21,643 nt of DNA, taken from positions 1 through 21,643 of the forward strand of contig JAMXLG010000299.1 of assembly GCA_024281135.1 (NCBI GenBank), read 5' to 3'. Of this stretch, positions 13,018 to 21,643 are shown one piece after another. Below the pieces are notes generated by a model. That model was not told the origin of the DNA. It was given only the letters and a program-made list of their open reading frames with translations, and searched no databases. A program made the position numbers and the translations under genes. Position 1 is the first letter of the stretch. Every line of letters starts with the position of its first letter. Origin of the DNA: Vulcanimicrobiia bacterium (GTDB lineage: Bacteria > Eremiobacterota > Eremiobacteria > Baltobacterales > Baltobacteraceae).

Positions 13018-14334
13018 TTATTTATAGCTCGGGAGCGTTACCGGCTCCACGAAGATGCGCGCGCCTTCGACGCGCGTTACACGAATGGGCGTCCCTGCTG
13101 TAATGAATTCGCCTTCGGTCAGCACATCGACGCGTCTGCCGTCGATCGATGCAATGCCTGCAGGCCGGAGAAACGATGCCGCGGTGCCGATCGCGCCGCG
13201 AAGTGACGTGAAATCCGTGCTCGTGACGTAATCGGGACCCTGCGCCGCGACAAGCGTCAGTTTGTGCATCCACGCGTTTTCGGGGAAGAGGCGCGTGAAG
13301 AATGCGAATGCGATCACGGTGAGGATGATTGACGTGGATACGCTTTCAATTGCTACGAAGAAGAACGGCACGCCGAAAGCGAGCAAGACTGCGGCAAGCA
13401 ACGCTAGCGCGCCGAGAATGCCCGGCGCTCCGTGTCCGGGCACGACGTGCAACTCCCAAAGGATCCCGACGAGACCAAGAATCGCAAGCGCGATGACAAG
13501 CCCATTCGAGAACCCGGCATAGACGTGCGTTCCGAAGAACAATGCGAGCGCAGCGACGCCGATCGTTCCTGCGATGCCATGCAGCGTCTGCATTTCGAGA
13601 ATCAGGCCCAGCATGCCGATCGTCAGCAGAATGCTGCTAATGGCCGGTGACGTCGCAAAGCGCGCGACTTCTTCGCCAAACGTGTACTGCGGCGCAATAC
13701 GCGGCGCATCTGCGAGATGTTGCGATGAAAGTGCGGCATCGAGCGATGGAGCTTGGCCTTGCGCGATACCGGAACGCAACGCGTCGGCGGTATTAAGCGT
13801 CAGATATGCGTTCGTCGGTTTATATTCGGGAACCGAAATCGACGGATCGACCATCGCAGCGGCGAGAACAGGGTTGCGGTGATTGCGCTGTGCCGTCGAT
13901 TGAAACTCGGCTTTGAGCGCCGAAACGATTTCCGCCGTCGTCGGATGCGGCTGTGCGGCACCGATCGACGCGCCCGGGGCCATAATGATCGTGTTCGAGG
14001 CGAGCGAAATCAATGCGGCCGACGAGTACGCGCGCCGCGAGATATATGCGATGACTGGTTCCTTCGCGGTGTAAATCGCATCTTTAATGCGGAACGCATC
14101 TTCGAGCAACCCACCGGTGCTGTTGACGTCCAGCACGAGCGCGCGTGCGTGCTCGTTGTTTGCAGTCGTGACCGCGCGTTCGACGAGATGCGCCATCCCG
14201 TCGTCCACCGTTCCCTCAATCGGAACGACGACGATCGGGGCATTCTCCGCCGCACGCGCAAAAGCGCCCGCCGCATAACCCGCCAGGCCGAAGCCGACCA
14301 GCGCGAGCGCTACCCAAGCGCGAAGAGTCCTCAT
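13018..14334 (-). CDS. NfeD family protein with ClpP-like serine protease domain
   Basis: This is the long NfeD type (438 residues). It has an N-terminal signal anchor (about 5-27) and a ClpP/SppA-like protease domain (about 33-200), with the candidate nucleophile serine in AYSSAALIS and GASIGAAQP. A block of membrane helices follows (about 225-350, including GMLGLILEMQ and HGAPGILGALALL). The C-terminal OB-fold domain has RGAIGTAASFLRPAGIASIDGRRVDVLTEGEFI and ends around RVTRVEGARIFVEP. It partners with flotillins in membrane protein quality control. The frame is open to 14508, but ATG 14334 has AGGA 6 nt upstream and begins directly at the signal anchor. It diverges from the YCII gene with about 48 bp between the starts. 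Confidence 0.92.
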   Translation of the reverse strand: MRTLRAWVALALVGFGLAGYAAGAFARAAENAPIVVVPIEGTVDDGMAHLVERAVTTANNEHARALVLDVNSTGGLLEDAFRIKDAIYTAKEPVIAYISRRAYSSAALISLASNTIIMAPGASIGAAQPHPTTAEIVSALKAEFQSTAQRNHRNPVLAAAMVDPSISVPEYKPTNAYLTLNTADALRSGIAQGQAPSLDAALSSQHLADAPRIAPQYTFGEEVARFATSPAISSILLTIGMLGLILEMQTLHGIAGTIGVAALALFFGTHVYAGFSNGLVIALAILGLVGILWELHVVPGHGAPGILGALALLAAVLLAFGVPFFFVAIESVSTSIILTVIAFAFFTRLFPENAWMHKLTLVAAQGPDYVTSTDFTSLRGAIGTAASFLRPAGIASIDGRRVDVLTEGEFITAGTPIRVTRVEGARIFVEPVTLPSYK

Positions 14335-14382
14335 GCCGAATCCTACCTGCGCGTTCCCTGAAGGTTGCATGAAAGGAAGCAC

Positions 14383-14712
14383 GTGAGCAATCCATTTCTC
14401 GAACCGACGCGGGTGTACATGTACACCCTGCGGCCACGGCGCCTCGAAATCGTGACCGATGGACCAACCCCCGAAGAGGCGGCGGTTGTGGGCCGCCACT
14501 GGCAGCATCTCCTAGGTCTCAAAGAATCCGGCAAGCTCATCTTTGCGGGCCGGACACTTCTGACAAGCTCGGAAAGCTTCGCGACCGTCGTTTTTCGCGC
14601 TGAAACGAGCGACGAAGCCGAGTCCATGATGAACGCAGATCCCGCCGTTGTCGAAGGGGTGATGGAGTCGCGCCTCTACCCGTATCAGGCGCTGCTGTCG
14701 ACGGCCATCTAA
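14383..14712 (+). CDS. YCII-domain protein
   Basis: This 109-residue protein has the ferredoxin-like YCII fold pattern. It shows YMYTLRPRRLEIVTDGPTPEEAAVVGRHWQHLLGLKESGKLIFAGRT, then ATVVFRAETSDEAESMMNADPAVVEGVMESRLYPY, including the family's conserved histidine and the DPAV segment. YCII proteins are small, usually dimeric, and mostly of unknown activity. GTG 14383 with AGGA 5 nt upstream is the preferred start; TTG 14365 and ATG 14418 are alternatives. It is one of only two plus-strand genes in the window. It is divergent from nfeD, convergent with yqeY, and shares a terminator with yqeY. Confidence 0.85.
   Translation: MSNPFLEPTRVYMYTLRPRRLEIVTDGPTPEEAAVVGRHWQHLLGLKESGKLIFAGRTLLTSSESFATVVFRAETSDEAESMMNADPAVVEGVMESRLYPYQALLSTAI
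14411..14428. promoter_or_regulatory. Perfect 18-bp palindrome, candidate operator
   Basis: GGGTGTACATGTACACCC is a perfect inverted repeat. It lies 28 bp inside the YCII gene from its GTG start and 77 bp upstream of the nfeD ATG. The position fits an operator for either divergent gene, but it also encodes RVYMYT-region residues, so coincidence is possible. Confidence 0.4.
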
Positions 14713-14724
14713 CGCGTTGTAAAA

Positions 14725-14749
14725 AAGAGCCCGGCCTAGCCGAGCTCTT
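14725..14749. terminator. Bidirectional terminator between convergent YCII and yqeY genes
   Basis: AAGAGC (14725-14730) pairs with GCTCTT (14744-14749) and CGGC (14732-14735) with GCCG (14739-14742), with one C-A mismatch and a CTA loop. On the minus strand a run of Ts follows (TTTTTT including part of the stem); on the plus strand CTTTT follows. The yqeY TAG stop is in the loop. Confidence 0.75.
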
Positions 14750-15179
14750 CTTTTACGATCTCACTGATCAGTTTGCCGTCGGCGACGCCGCGAAGTTGCG
14801 CCATCGCTGCCTTCATGACCGCGCCTTGATTCACGGCGCCGTCGGGGAGTTCCGCGATAATCGTTTTCACAGTTTCGCGAACCTCTTCCGGCGATTTTTG
14901 CGCCGGCAAATATACCATCAGAATGTCGCGTTCGGCGCGTTCCTTGTCGGCTAGATCACGGCGGCCCGCTCTATCGAACTCGGCGAACGAGTCGTTGCGC
15001 TGCTTCACGAGCTTCTGGACGACCGCCAATTCGTCGGCGTCCGAGAGGTCCGCACCGGCTTCCGTACGCTTGTACGTAAAGCCGGATAGCGCGGATCGGA
15101 GCGTGTCCAGACGGATTTGGTCGCGCGCCTTCATCGCCTCCTTGAGGTCGGAGGAGATGCGGTCTTTCAACGCACCCAC
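14736..15179 (-). CDS. yqeY: GatB/YqeY domain protein
   Basis: This 147-residue protein matches the YqeY family, related to the C-terminal tRNA-binding domain of GatB. It opens with LKDRISSDLKEAMKARDQIRLDTLRSALSG and has ELAVVQKLVKQRNDSFAEF, AERDILMVYLPAQ and the C-terminal helical bundle ending LISEIVKEEL. The precise function is unknown; some members are proposed to bind tRNA. It begins at GTG 15179, 9 nt after the rpsU stop, with no Shine-Dalgarno sequence visible, so coupling to rpsU is probable. The rpsU-yqeY pairing is widely conserved. The end of the gene forms part of the terminator hairpin. Confidence 0.92.
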   Translation of the reverse strand: MGALKDRISSDLKEAMKARDQIRLDTLRSALSGFTYKRTEAGADLSDADELAVVQKLVKQRNDSFAEFDRAGRRDLADKERAERDILMVYLPAQKSPEEVRETVKTIIAELPDGAVNQGAVMKAAMAQLRGVADGKLISEIVKEELG

Positions 15180-15188
15180 AGGGAGGCC

Positions 15189-15359
15189 CTAAGCGCGACG
15201 CTTACGTGCCGCCGCCGACTTCTTTTTGCGGCGGACGCTGGGCTTTTCGTAGTGCTCGTGCTTGCGCGCCTCGGCGAGAATCCCCGCCTTCTGGGTGGCC
15301 TTCTTGAAACGGCGCAGCGCGCTCTCAATCGATTCGCCTGGAGCTACGCGTACTTCCAT
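15189..15359 (-). CDS. rpsU: Small ribosomal subunit protein bS21
   Basis: This 56-residue basic protein has sequence [18 protein letters not shown], then [38 protein letters not shown]. It is the full-length bS21 pattern with the typical YEKPSxRRKKK segment. bS21 binds the 30S platform near the anti-Shine-Dalgarno region and affects initiation of translation. The ATG at 15359 follows a G-rich ribosome binding site (GGGGGG). A promoter lies about 80 nt upstream, and a stable hairpin opens the leader. yqeY follows immediately. Confidence 0.96.
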   Translation of the reverse strand: MEVRVAPGESIESALRRFKKATQKAGILAEARKHEHYEKPSVRRKKKSAAARKRRA

Positions 15360-15413
15360 CGTTTATTGACCCCCCTTTCGCATCGCGCCCAACGGGCACG
15401 GTAAAATTCAGTA

Positions 15414-15430
15414 GGGGCCGTTTCGGCCCC
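15414..15430 (-). other. Stable hairpin at the 5' end of the rpsU transcript
   Basis: On the minus strand, GGGGCCG-AAA-CGGCCCC forms a perfect 7-bp GC stem with a 3-nt loop. It lies a few nucleotides after the expected transcription start (near 15433). No T run follows, so it is more likely a 5' mRNA-stabilising or regulatory structure than a terminator. Confidence 0.5.
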
Positions 15431-15439
15431 GACTGCCGT

Positions 15440-15468
15440 ACTTTACCATAGCGCTTACCTGATTACAA
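15440..15468 (-). promoter_or_regulatory. Sigma-70-type promoter for rpsU-yqeY
   Basis: On the minus strand, TTGTAA (15463-15468) and TAAAGT (15440-15445) are separated by 17 nt. The -35 element overlaps one arm of an ACAACC / GGTTGT inverted repeat (15465-15470 and 15489-15494) that could be an operator. Confidence 0.65.
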
Positions 15469-15495
15469 CCTCTTCACCGGTTCCGAACGGTTGTG

Positions 15496-15834
15496 TCATC
15501 CGGGCGGCCACGTTAGGTGACGACCGGCGAGAACGTGGACGTGCGTGTGATCTACCGTCTGTCCACCATCGGGTCCGGTGTTAAGGACGAGACGATAGCC
15601 GTTCTTCCCGTGTTCGCGTCCCAGTCGAGCGGCAGTCGCGATAAGATTCCCCATCAGCGCGGCATCGGTCTCGGGAACGAGTTCACCGACATTCGGGACG
15701 TGGCGAACGGGCATGACCAGCATGTGCGTTGGTGCTTGCGGGTTCACGTCGTTGACCGCTACGACGTCATCGTCACGATAGACTACGTTTGCGGGAATTT
15801 CGCCTGCGATGATCTTGCAAAAAATGCAATCCAC
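15496..15834 (-). CDS. HIT family protein (HinT-like purine nucleoside phosphoramidase)
   Basis: This 112-residue protein has the histidine-triad motif HTHVHV near residues 96-101 (catalytic histidine in the middle) preceded by GGQTVD. It has a CIFCKIIAGEIPA N-terminus with a CxxC pair, plus APTHMLVMPVRHV. HinT enzymes hydrolyse AMP-lysine or aminoacyl-adenylate-type phosphoramidates. GTG 15834 has AGGAG 7 nt upstream. It follows the exported copper-amine-oxidase-N-domain gene by 10 bp and precedes rpsU, as in several other bacteria. Confidence 0.94.
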   Translation of the reverse strand: MDCIFCKIIAGEIPANVVYRDDDVVAVNDVNPQAPTHMLVMPVRHVPNVGELVPETDAALMGNLIATAARLGREHGKNGYRLVLNTGPDGGQTVDHTHVHVLAGRHLTWPPG

Positions 15835-15844
15835 TCCCTCGCTC

Positions 15845-17368
15845 CTACTTCTTGATGACGAACGTCCAGGATCTGGTCGTCGTGTTCCCTGCCCGATCCG
15901 CGACCCGAACCGTCACGTGCACTTGACCCGCAGGATAGGTGTACTGCGGCATGTACTGCACGTATCGTTCGGTGCGTACCGTATTCGCGGTCACGTCACG
16001 TCCGTTGACCCAGAGAATGATGCTTGACGGATTCACCGGAACCGCTTCGGTCGCAAACGTGGCGAAAATTGCAGGCCGGTTCGTGTTTACCACCGCATTT
16101 TGATCCGGAGCAAAATCGTTGATGCCGGGCGCGCTTCCGGCTACTGAAAGCGTGCGCGTTGCTTGTGCGTCCGGCGCATCCGCGCTGCCGACGCGAAGAT
16201 GCGCGATAATCGGCACGTCGCTGAAGTTCGCAGCTCTCGGCAAACTGTACATTCCGACGTACACTCCGGGCTGACGTTCCGCCATCGAAACGTTGGTGAC
16301 GTACGGACCGATATCGAACGTCGCCGCTCCTTGCGGCGTACCGTGAACGGTGACGGTAAAGGTATCGCCGGCTTTGAGCGGATGGTCGGCGTCGAGATCG
16401 ACGCTAGAAATCGACGGACCGGACGAAGTCGTCCCCGTGGTATTGACTTTGCGGCTGAGCAAAATCGAGCGGACCTCGTTCGTTTCGATGTTATAGCGTA
16501 CGCTAGCGATATCGCCGACCTTGACGTCCGACATCTGCGCGGGTTTTCCGTTCAGCGACAACTGCGTCGTACGCGACGGCGCAACGACGTGCCCGTCGGT
16601 CAGGACGAAACGATCCGCGGTCGCAGCTGCAACCGCGCCGTAGAACGATCCAAAGGCGTCCTCAACGCGTGTGACGTGGCCTTTCTTATCGATGTACAGC
16701 CGCGCGAAGTCGCCGGGTCGCACGTCGCCGAGTTCGCCCGGATCGGTGACATTCGCGTTGACGTCGTGCATCTCGACCTCCGCGTTGCGCGTGATCGGTA
16801 CGGTCTTAACGGTTGCGTTGGTTGTGAGGGTGACGGTCGGCGGATCGGAATTTACGTCGATCGCCGCGACCGTTCCGAATCGTTCGGTTTGATTGCCGTG
16901 CTGCACCACGCCGGCATTGCTTCGTCCAACGAGTTCGGCATCGATCGAAACCGTGTTCGTGCGCCGATCGTAGGAGGCTGACGCGCCCAAAGCGTCCGTA
17001 AAGAAGCGCAGCGGCGCGTAGAGCACATATTTGACTTCGAACGGTGCTGCATCGAGTACGAAGGTCGCCGTTCCGTTATGCGCGACCTTGCTTCCGATGG
17101 TCAACGACACGATGTTAGCGCCGACTTCCGTCCAGATCATCTTTCCCGAGCGATTGAATTGGAGGCCGAGCGCTTCGATCGTTCGGCGCACCGGCACGAA
17201 GAGATGACCATTTTCGAATTTTGGCGGCGGCTCGAGCGGCAAACGCGTGTTGTTGATGACGATCGAGATACCGGGGTTTGGTGTCGGCGTGGCTTTCGGT
17301 TTTGGTGCAGCAGCTGCACCGGTGAGCGCGATTGCTAAGACGAGCGCCAGGGCGCGAGTCGTCGTCAC
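15845..17368 (-). CDS. Exported protein with copper amine oxidase N-terminal-like domain
   Basis: This 507-residue protein has a cleavable signal peptide (about 1-20, ALALVLAIALTGAAA). A Pro/Thr linker follows, then a copper-amine-oxidase-N1-type domain (about 33-150: ISIVINNTRLPLEPPPKFENGHLFVPVRRTIEALG... and YDRRTNTVSI). Next come beta-rich repeats with KVGD/RPGD turns (about 165-330), then two immunoglobulin-like beta domains (about 340-507). The last ends with VTVRVADRAGNTTTRSWTFVI. The catalytic oxidase domain is absent; such proteins are thought to be cell-surface or periplasmic binding proteins. The GTG start overlaps the stop of the preceding glycosyltransferase (GTGA) with GGAGG just upstream, so the two are coupled. 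The substrate is unknown. Confidence 0.8.
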   Translation of the reverse strand: MTTTRALALVLAIALTGAAAAPKPKATPTPNPGISIVINNTRLPLEPPPKFENGHLFVPVRRTIEALGLQFNRSGKMIWTEVGANIVSLTIGSKVAHNGTATFVLDAAPFEVKYVLYAPLRFFTDALGASASYDRRTNTVSIDAELVGRSNAGVVQHGNQTERFGTVAAIDVNSDPPTVTLTTNATVKTVPITRNAEVEMHDVNANVTDPGELGDVRPGDFARLYIDKKGHVTRVEDAFGSFYGAVAAATADRFVLTDGHVVAPSRTTQLSLNGKPAQMSDVKVGDIASVRYNIETNEVRSILLSRKVNTTGTTSSGPSISSVDLDADHPLKAGDTFTVTVHGTPQGAATFDIGPYVTNVSMAERQPGVYVGMYSLPRAANFSDVPIIAHLRVGSADAPDAQATRTLSVAGSAPGINDFAPDQNAVVNTNRPAIFATFATEAVPVNPSSIILWVNGRDVTANTVRTERYVQYMPQYTYPAGQVHVTVRVADRAGNTTTRSWTFVIKK

Positions 17369-18384
17369 TTCTCCTCCAACACTTCGGCGTACACGCAGGC
17401 CGTTTCACGCGCCGTGCGATCCCACGATAAGCTACGCACGACCTCAGTGCCGCGTTCGACAAGGTCGCGCCGGACGCTTTCATCGTCGAGCACGCGCCGC
17501 ATGTGTTCTGCTGCCGCGTCTGCTTGACCAACCGGGAAGTGCAACGAGACATCGGAAATCGGCTCCGGAATCGACTCGTCCGTTGCAATCACCGGACACC
17601 CGGACGCCATCGCCTCGACGAACGGCAAGCCGAAGCCTTCGAGCATCGCCGGATGCACGAGCGCAACCGCACCCGCATAATATGATGCTAGTTCGTCGTC
17701 GCTAATGTCGCCGAGCGCAACGGCTTTCCGGCGCGGCGTCGAGAGGCGCTGCAACTCGCCATTGAGATCATCGGGCCCGGTAAGGTACAGATCGACTTCG
17801 TACTGAGGAGGTAGCGACGCCCACGCGCGCAGCAGCGTCGGAATGTCCTTGTGCGTCCGGTGGTTGCCGACGTTGAGAAAGTAGGGGCGCTCGCCGCGGA
17901 TGGGCTGCGACGGGTTGAGGAACCGTTCGCGTGGTGCAAGCGGTATGACGCGAATCTTCGCCGGATCGACATTGAAGTAGTGCACCAGATCGACGATCGT
18001 GCGGCAGTCCGAGGTGATGATGCGCGCCGCTTTCCGGCACGCCCGTTTCACAACGGTGTTGTAGTACGGGCCGATGTACCCGCGAAAAAAGTGCACGAAC
18101 CGCAAATGGATGAGATCGTGAATCGTAAAGATGAAGCGCCCGTCCGCAAACGCCGGCACGTAGTGCGCCATATAATGCGCGAGCTCGATCCGGTCGCGCC
18201 ACATTTCGAACGGCAGAACGATCTGCTCCGCAATCCCAAGATTCTGCCCCTTGGTATAGGTAACGTAGTCGTACTCCGGAGCCACGCGCGGCAAACGCGC
18301 GGACACCTCGCGCATATACGTCGCCATCCCGACCGATATGCGCTTCCCACACCGCGCATCCAGCCCAATCCGATGCTTTGTCAT
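17365..18384 (-). CDS. GT4-family glycosyltransferase
   Basis: This GT-B fold retaining glycosyltransferase has 339 residues. The N-terminal half shows GLDARCGKRISVGMATYMREV and the HDLIHLRF segment. The C-terminal nucleotide-sugar half has YFLNVGNHRTHKDIPTLLRA and the E-x7-E motif EGFGLPFVE (E249, E257), followed by AMASGCPVIATD. It most likely transfers a sugar in exopolysaccharide or lipopolysaccharide synthesis on the cytoplasmic side; the specific sugar is unknown. The ATG at 18384 lies in a CATCCCGAGC repeat-like sequence. It is the third gene of a run pyrG - GT2 - GT4 - exported protein. Confidence 0.9.
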   Translation of the reverse strand: MTKHRIGLDARCGKRISVGMATYMREVSARLPRVAPEYDYVTYTKGQNLGIAEQIVLPFEMWRDRIELAHYMAHYVPAFADGRFIFTIHDLIHLRFVHFFRGYIGPYYNTVVKRACRKAARIITSDCRTIVDLVHYFNVDPAKIRVIPLAPRERFLNPSQPIRGERPYFLNVGNHRTHKDIPTLLRAWASLPPQYEVDLYLTGPDDLNGELQRLSTPRRKAVALGDISDDELASYYAGAVALVHPAMLEGFGLPFVEAMASGCPVIATDESIPEPISDVSLHFPVGQADAAAEHMRRVLDDESVRRDLVERGTEVVRSLSWDRTARETACVYAEVLEEK

Positions 18385-18400
18385 CCCGAGCGCCCCTGTG

Positions 18401-20826
<2,426 letters not shown>

Positions 20827-20838
20827 TTAACGTTCGCC

Positions 20839-21643
20839 TCACTCCCGGGTCCGCACCTTGACGTAACGCGGCCTATTACCGTAATCCTTACCGATCGTGA
20901 CCTCGGCCTCTGGGAAAGCAGCACGGGCGAGCGCCCCCAGATCGCCAATAATCGGCGGGGCAGCTTCCATTAATATGATCCCGTCGAGCGCGAGCAAGCG
21001 CGGAGCATGTTTGAGGAAGCGGCGGTACTGATCGAGCCCGTCCGGTCCCCCGTCAAGGGCGATCCGCGGTTCGAAGCTCACCGGATCGGGAGCAGGTGCG
21101 ATGTCCTTCGTCGGAACGTACGGCAAGTTCGCAACAATGACATCGAAAAACGGACGCAACGCCGGCGTTGATACGTCACCTAAGAAAAATGAAACGCGCG
21201 GTTCGACGCCGAGACGCTGCGCGTTTGCCATCGCGACGAGTAACGCATCCGCCGACACGTCGATCGCATCAGCGTGCACGTTGTGCTCCGTTTCGGCGAG
21301 AATCGTGCACACGATTGCGCCGCTTCCTGTTCCGACATCGAGAACTCGCGGCTGCTCCTTGTTCTTGATGAACGCCAGCGTTTCGTCTACCAGATGCTCT
21401 GTCTCGGGTCGCGGCACGAGCACGCGATTATCGACGAGAAACGAGTGTCCATGAAATCCTGCAGAGCCAAGAATATAGGCCAACGGCTCACCCGAAGCTC
21501 GCCGCGTCGCAAATGCACGAGCCTGCTGCTCCATTTTCGCGCTAAGTTCCGTCTCACCATACGCGCGAAGCCAGGCTTCCGACCGCCCTGTCACATACGA
21601 AAGAATCCGCTGAACGTCAGTTGGATCCGTGCAGGTTTGCGAC
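20839..21643 (-). CDS. prmC: Peptide chain release factor glutamine methyltransferase (5' end beyond window)
   Basis: PrmC methylates the GGQ glutamine of release factors RF1 and RF2. It has the N-terminal helical domain (reading into the window edge: DPTDVQRILSYVTGRSEAWL) and FLVDNRVLVPRPETEHLVDE. The SAM-binding motif is VLDVGTGSGAIVCTI, and the catalytic NPPY-type motif is NLPYVP, followed by EPRIALDGGPDGLDQYR. The frame continues without a stop to the right edge, so the start lies outside; a GTG at 21594 is internal. It is followed after 21 bp by pyrG. Confidence 0.93.
   Translation of the reverse strand, partial: SQTCTDPTDVQRILSYVTGRSEAWLRAYGETELSAKMEQQARAFATRRASGEPLAYILGSAGFHGHSFLVDNRVLVPRPETEHLVDETLAFIKNKEQPRVLDVGTGSGAIVCTILAETEHNVHADAIDVSADALLVAMANAQRLGVEPRVSFFLGDVSTPALRPFFDVIVANLPYVPTKDIAPAPDPVSFEPRIALDGGPDGLDQYRRFLKHAPRLLALDGIILMEAAPPIIGDLGALARAAFPEAEVTIGKDYGNRPRYVKVRTRE

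Noticed and set aside
14335..14508. 58-codon upstream extension of nfeD.
   Set aside because: It overlaps the YCII gene antisense and precedes the signal anchor; ATG 14334 has its own ribosome binding site.
16163..16981. Long plus-strand open frame opposite the exported protein gene.
   Set aside because: Arg-rich antisense shadow; the minus-strand gene has a signal peptide and known domains.

Overview
The window reads as a contiguous piece of a bacterial chromosome of fairly high G+C. It holds about 24 genes, nearly all on the minus strand, packed with ATGA/GTGA-type overlaps. Gene order strongly recalls the conserved Bacillus/Clostridium-type block HIT - rpsU - yqeY - nfeD - floA - phoH - ybeY - dgkA - cdd - recO, followed by ruvX - mltG - DUF1292. 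A monogalactosyldiacylglycerol-synthase-like glycosyltransferase, a copper-amine-oxidase-N-domain exported protein and CCTGAGC...TCGAAGG intergenic repeats point to an uncultured Terrabacteria-like lineage (for example Eremiobacterota/WPS-2 or a relative). That placement is inference; no phylogenetic marker was tested.

Layout from left to right. Positions 1-3550 form a tRNA-rich zone with five minus-strand tRNA genes: Ser-CGA, Arg-CCG, CAU (Met type), Arg-ACG and Ser-GCT. Interspersed are tadA (the deaminase that makes inosine in tRNA-Arg-ACG), a small CxxC...HxxC protein, an MmcQ/YjbR protein, and a conspicuously AT-rich plus-strand metallo-beta-lactamase-fold gene that looks horizontally acquired. 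Positions 3550-9475 are one probable operon (corC, cdd, recO, ruvX, mltG, DUF1292, ugtP-like, doxX) read leftward from a clear promoter at 9445-9472. Its leader has a hairpin that sequesters the corC ribosome binding site. Positions 9446-14334 carry nfeD, floA, a proline-rich membrane protein, phoH, ybeY and a DgkA-PAP2 fusion. A small YCII-domain gene diverges from nfeD. Positions 14725-15470 contain yqeY, rpsU and their promoter. Positions 15496-21643 contain prmC (cut by the window edge), pyrG, two glycosyltransferases, the exported copper-amine-oxidase-N-domain protein and a HIT protein.

Functionally this is mostly core machinery: tRNA supply and modification, ribosome maturation (ybeY, ruvX, rpsU), termination-factor methylation (prmC), CTP and pyrimidine metabolism (pyrG, cdd), recombination (recO), envelope biogenesis (mltG, dgkA-PAP2, ugtP-like, glycosyltransferases) and membrane organisation (nfeD, floA).

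The most unusual signal is translational. For three genes (ugtP-like, phoH and recO) the conserved protein N-terminus begins upstream of any ATG, GTG or TTG codon. In each case a Shine-Dalgarno sequence is suitably placed before a non-canonical codon: ATC, CTG and ATT respectively. Other items worth checking are the foreign metallo-hydrolase gene beside a tRNA 3' end, a perfect 18-bp palindrome between divergent genes, an orphan plus-strand terminator inside the tRNA cluster, and repeat-derived gene ends.
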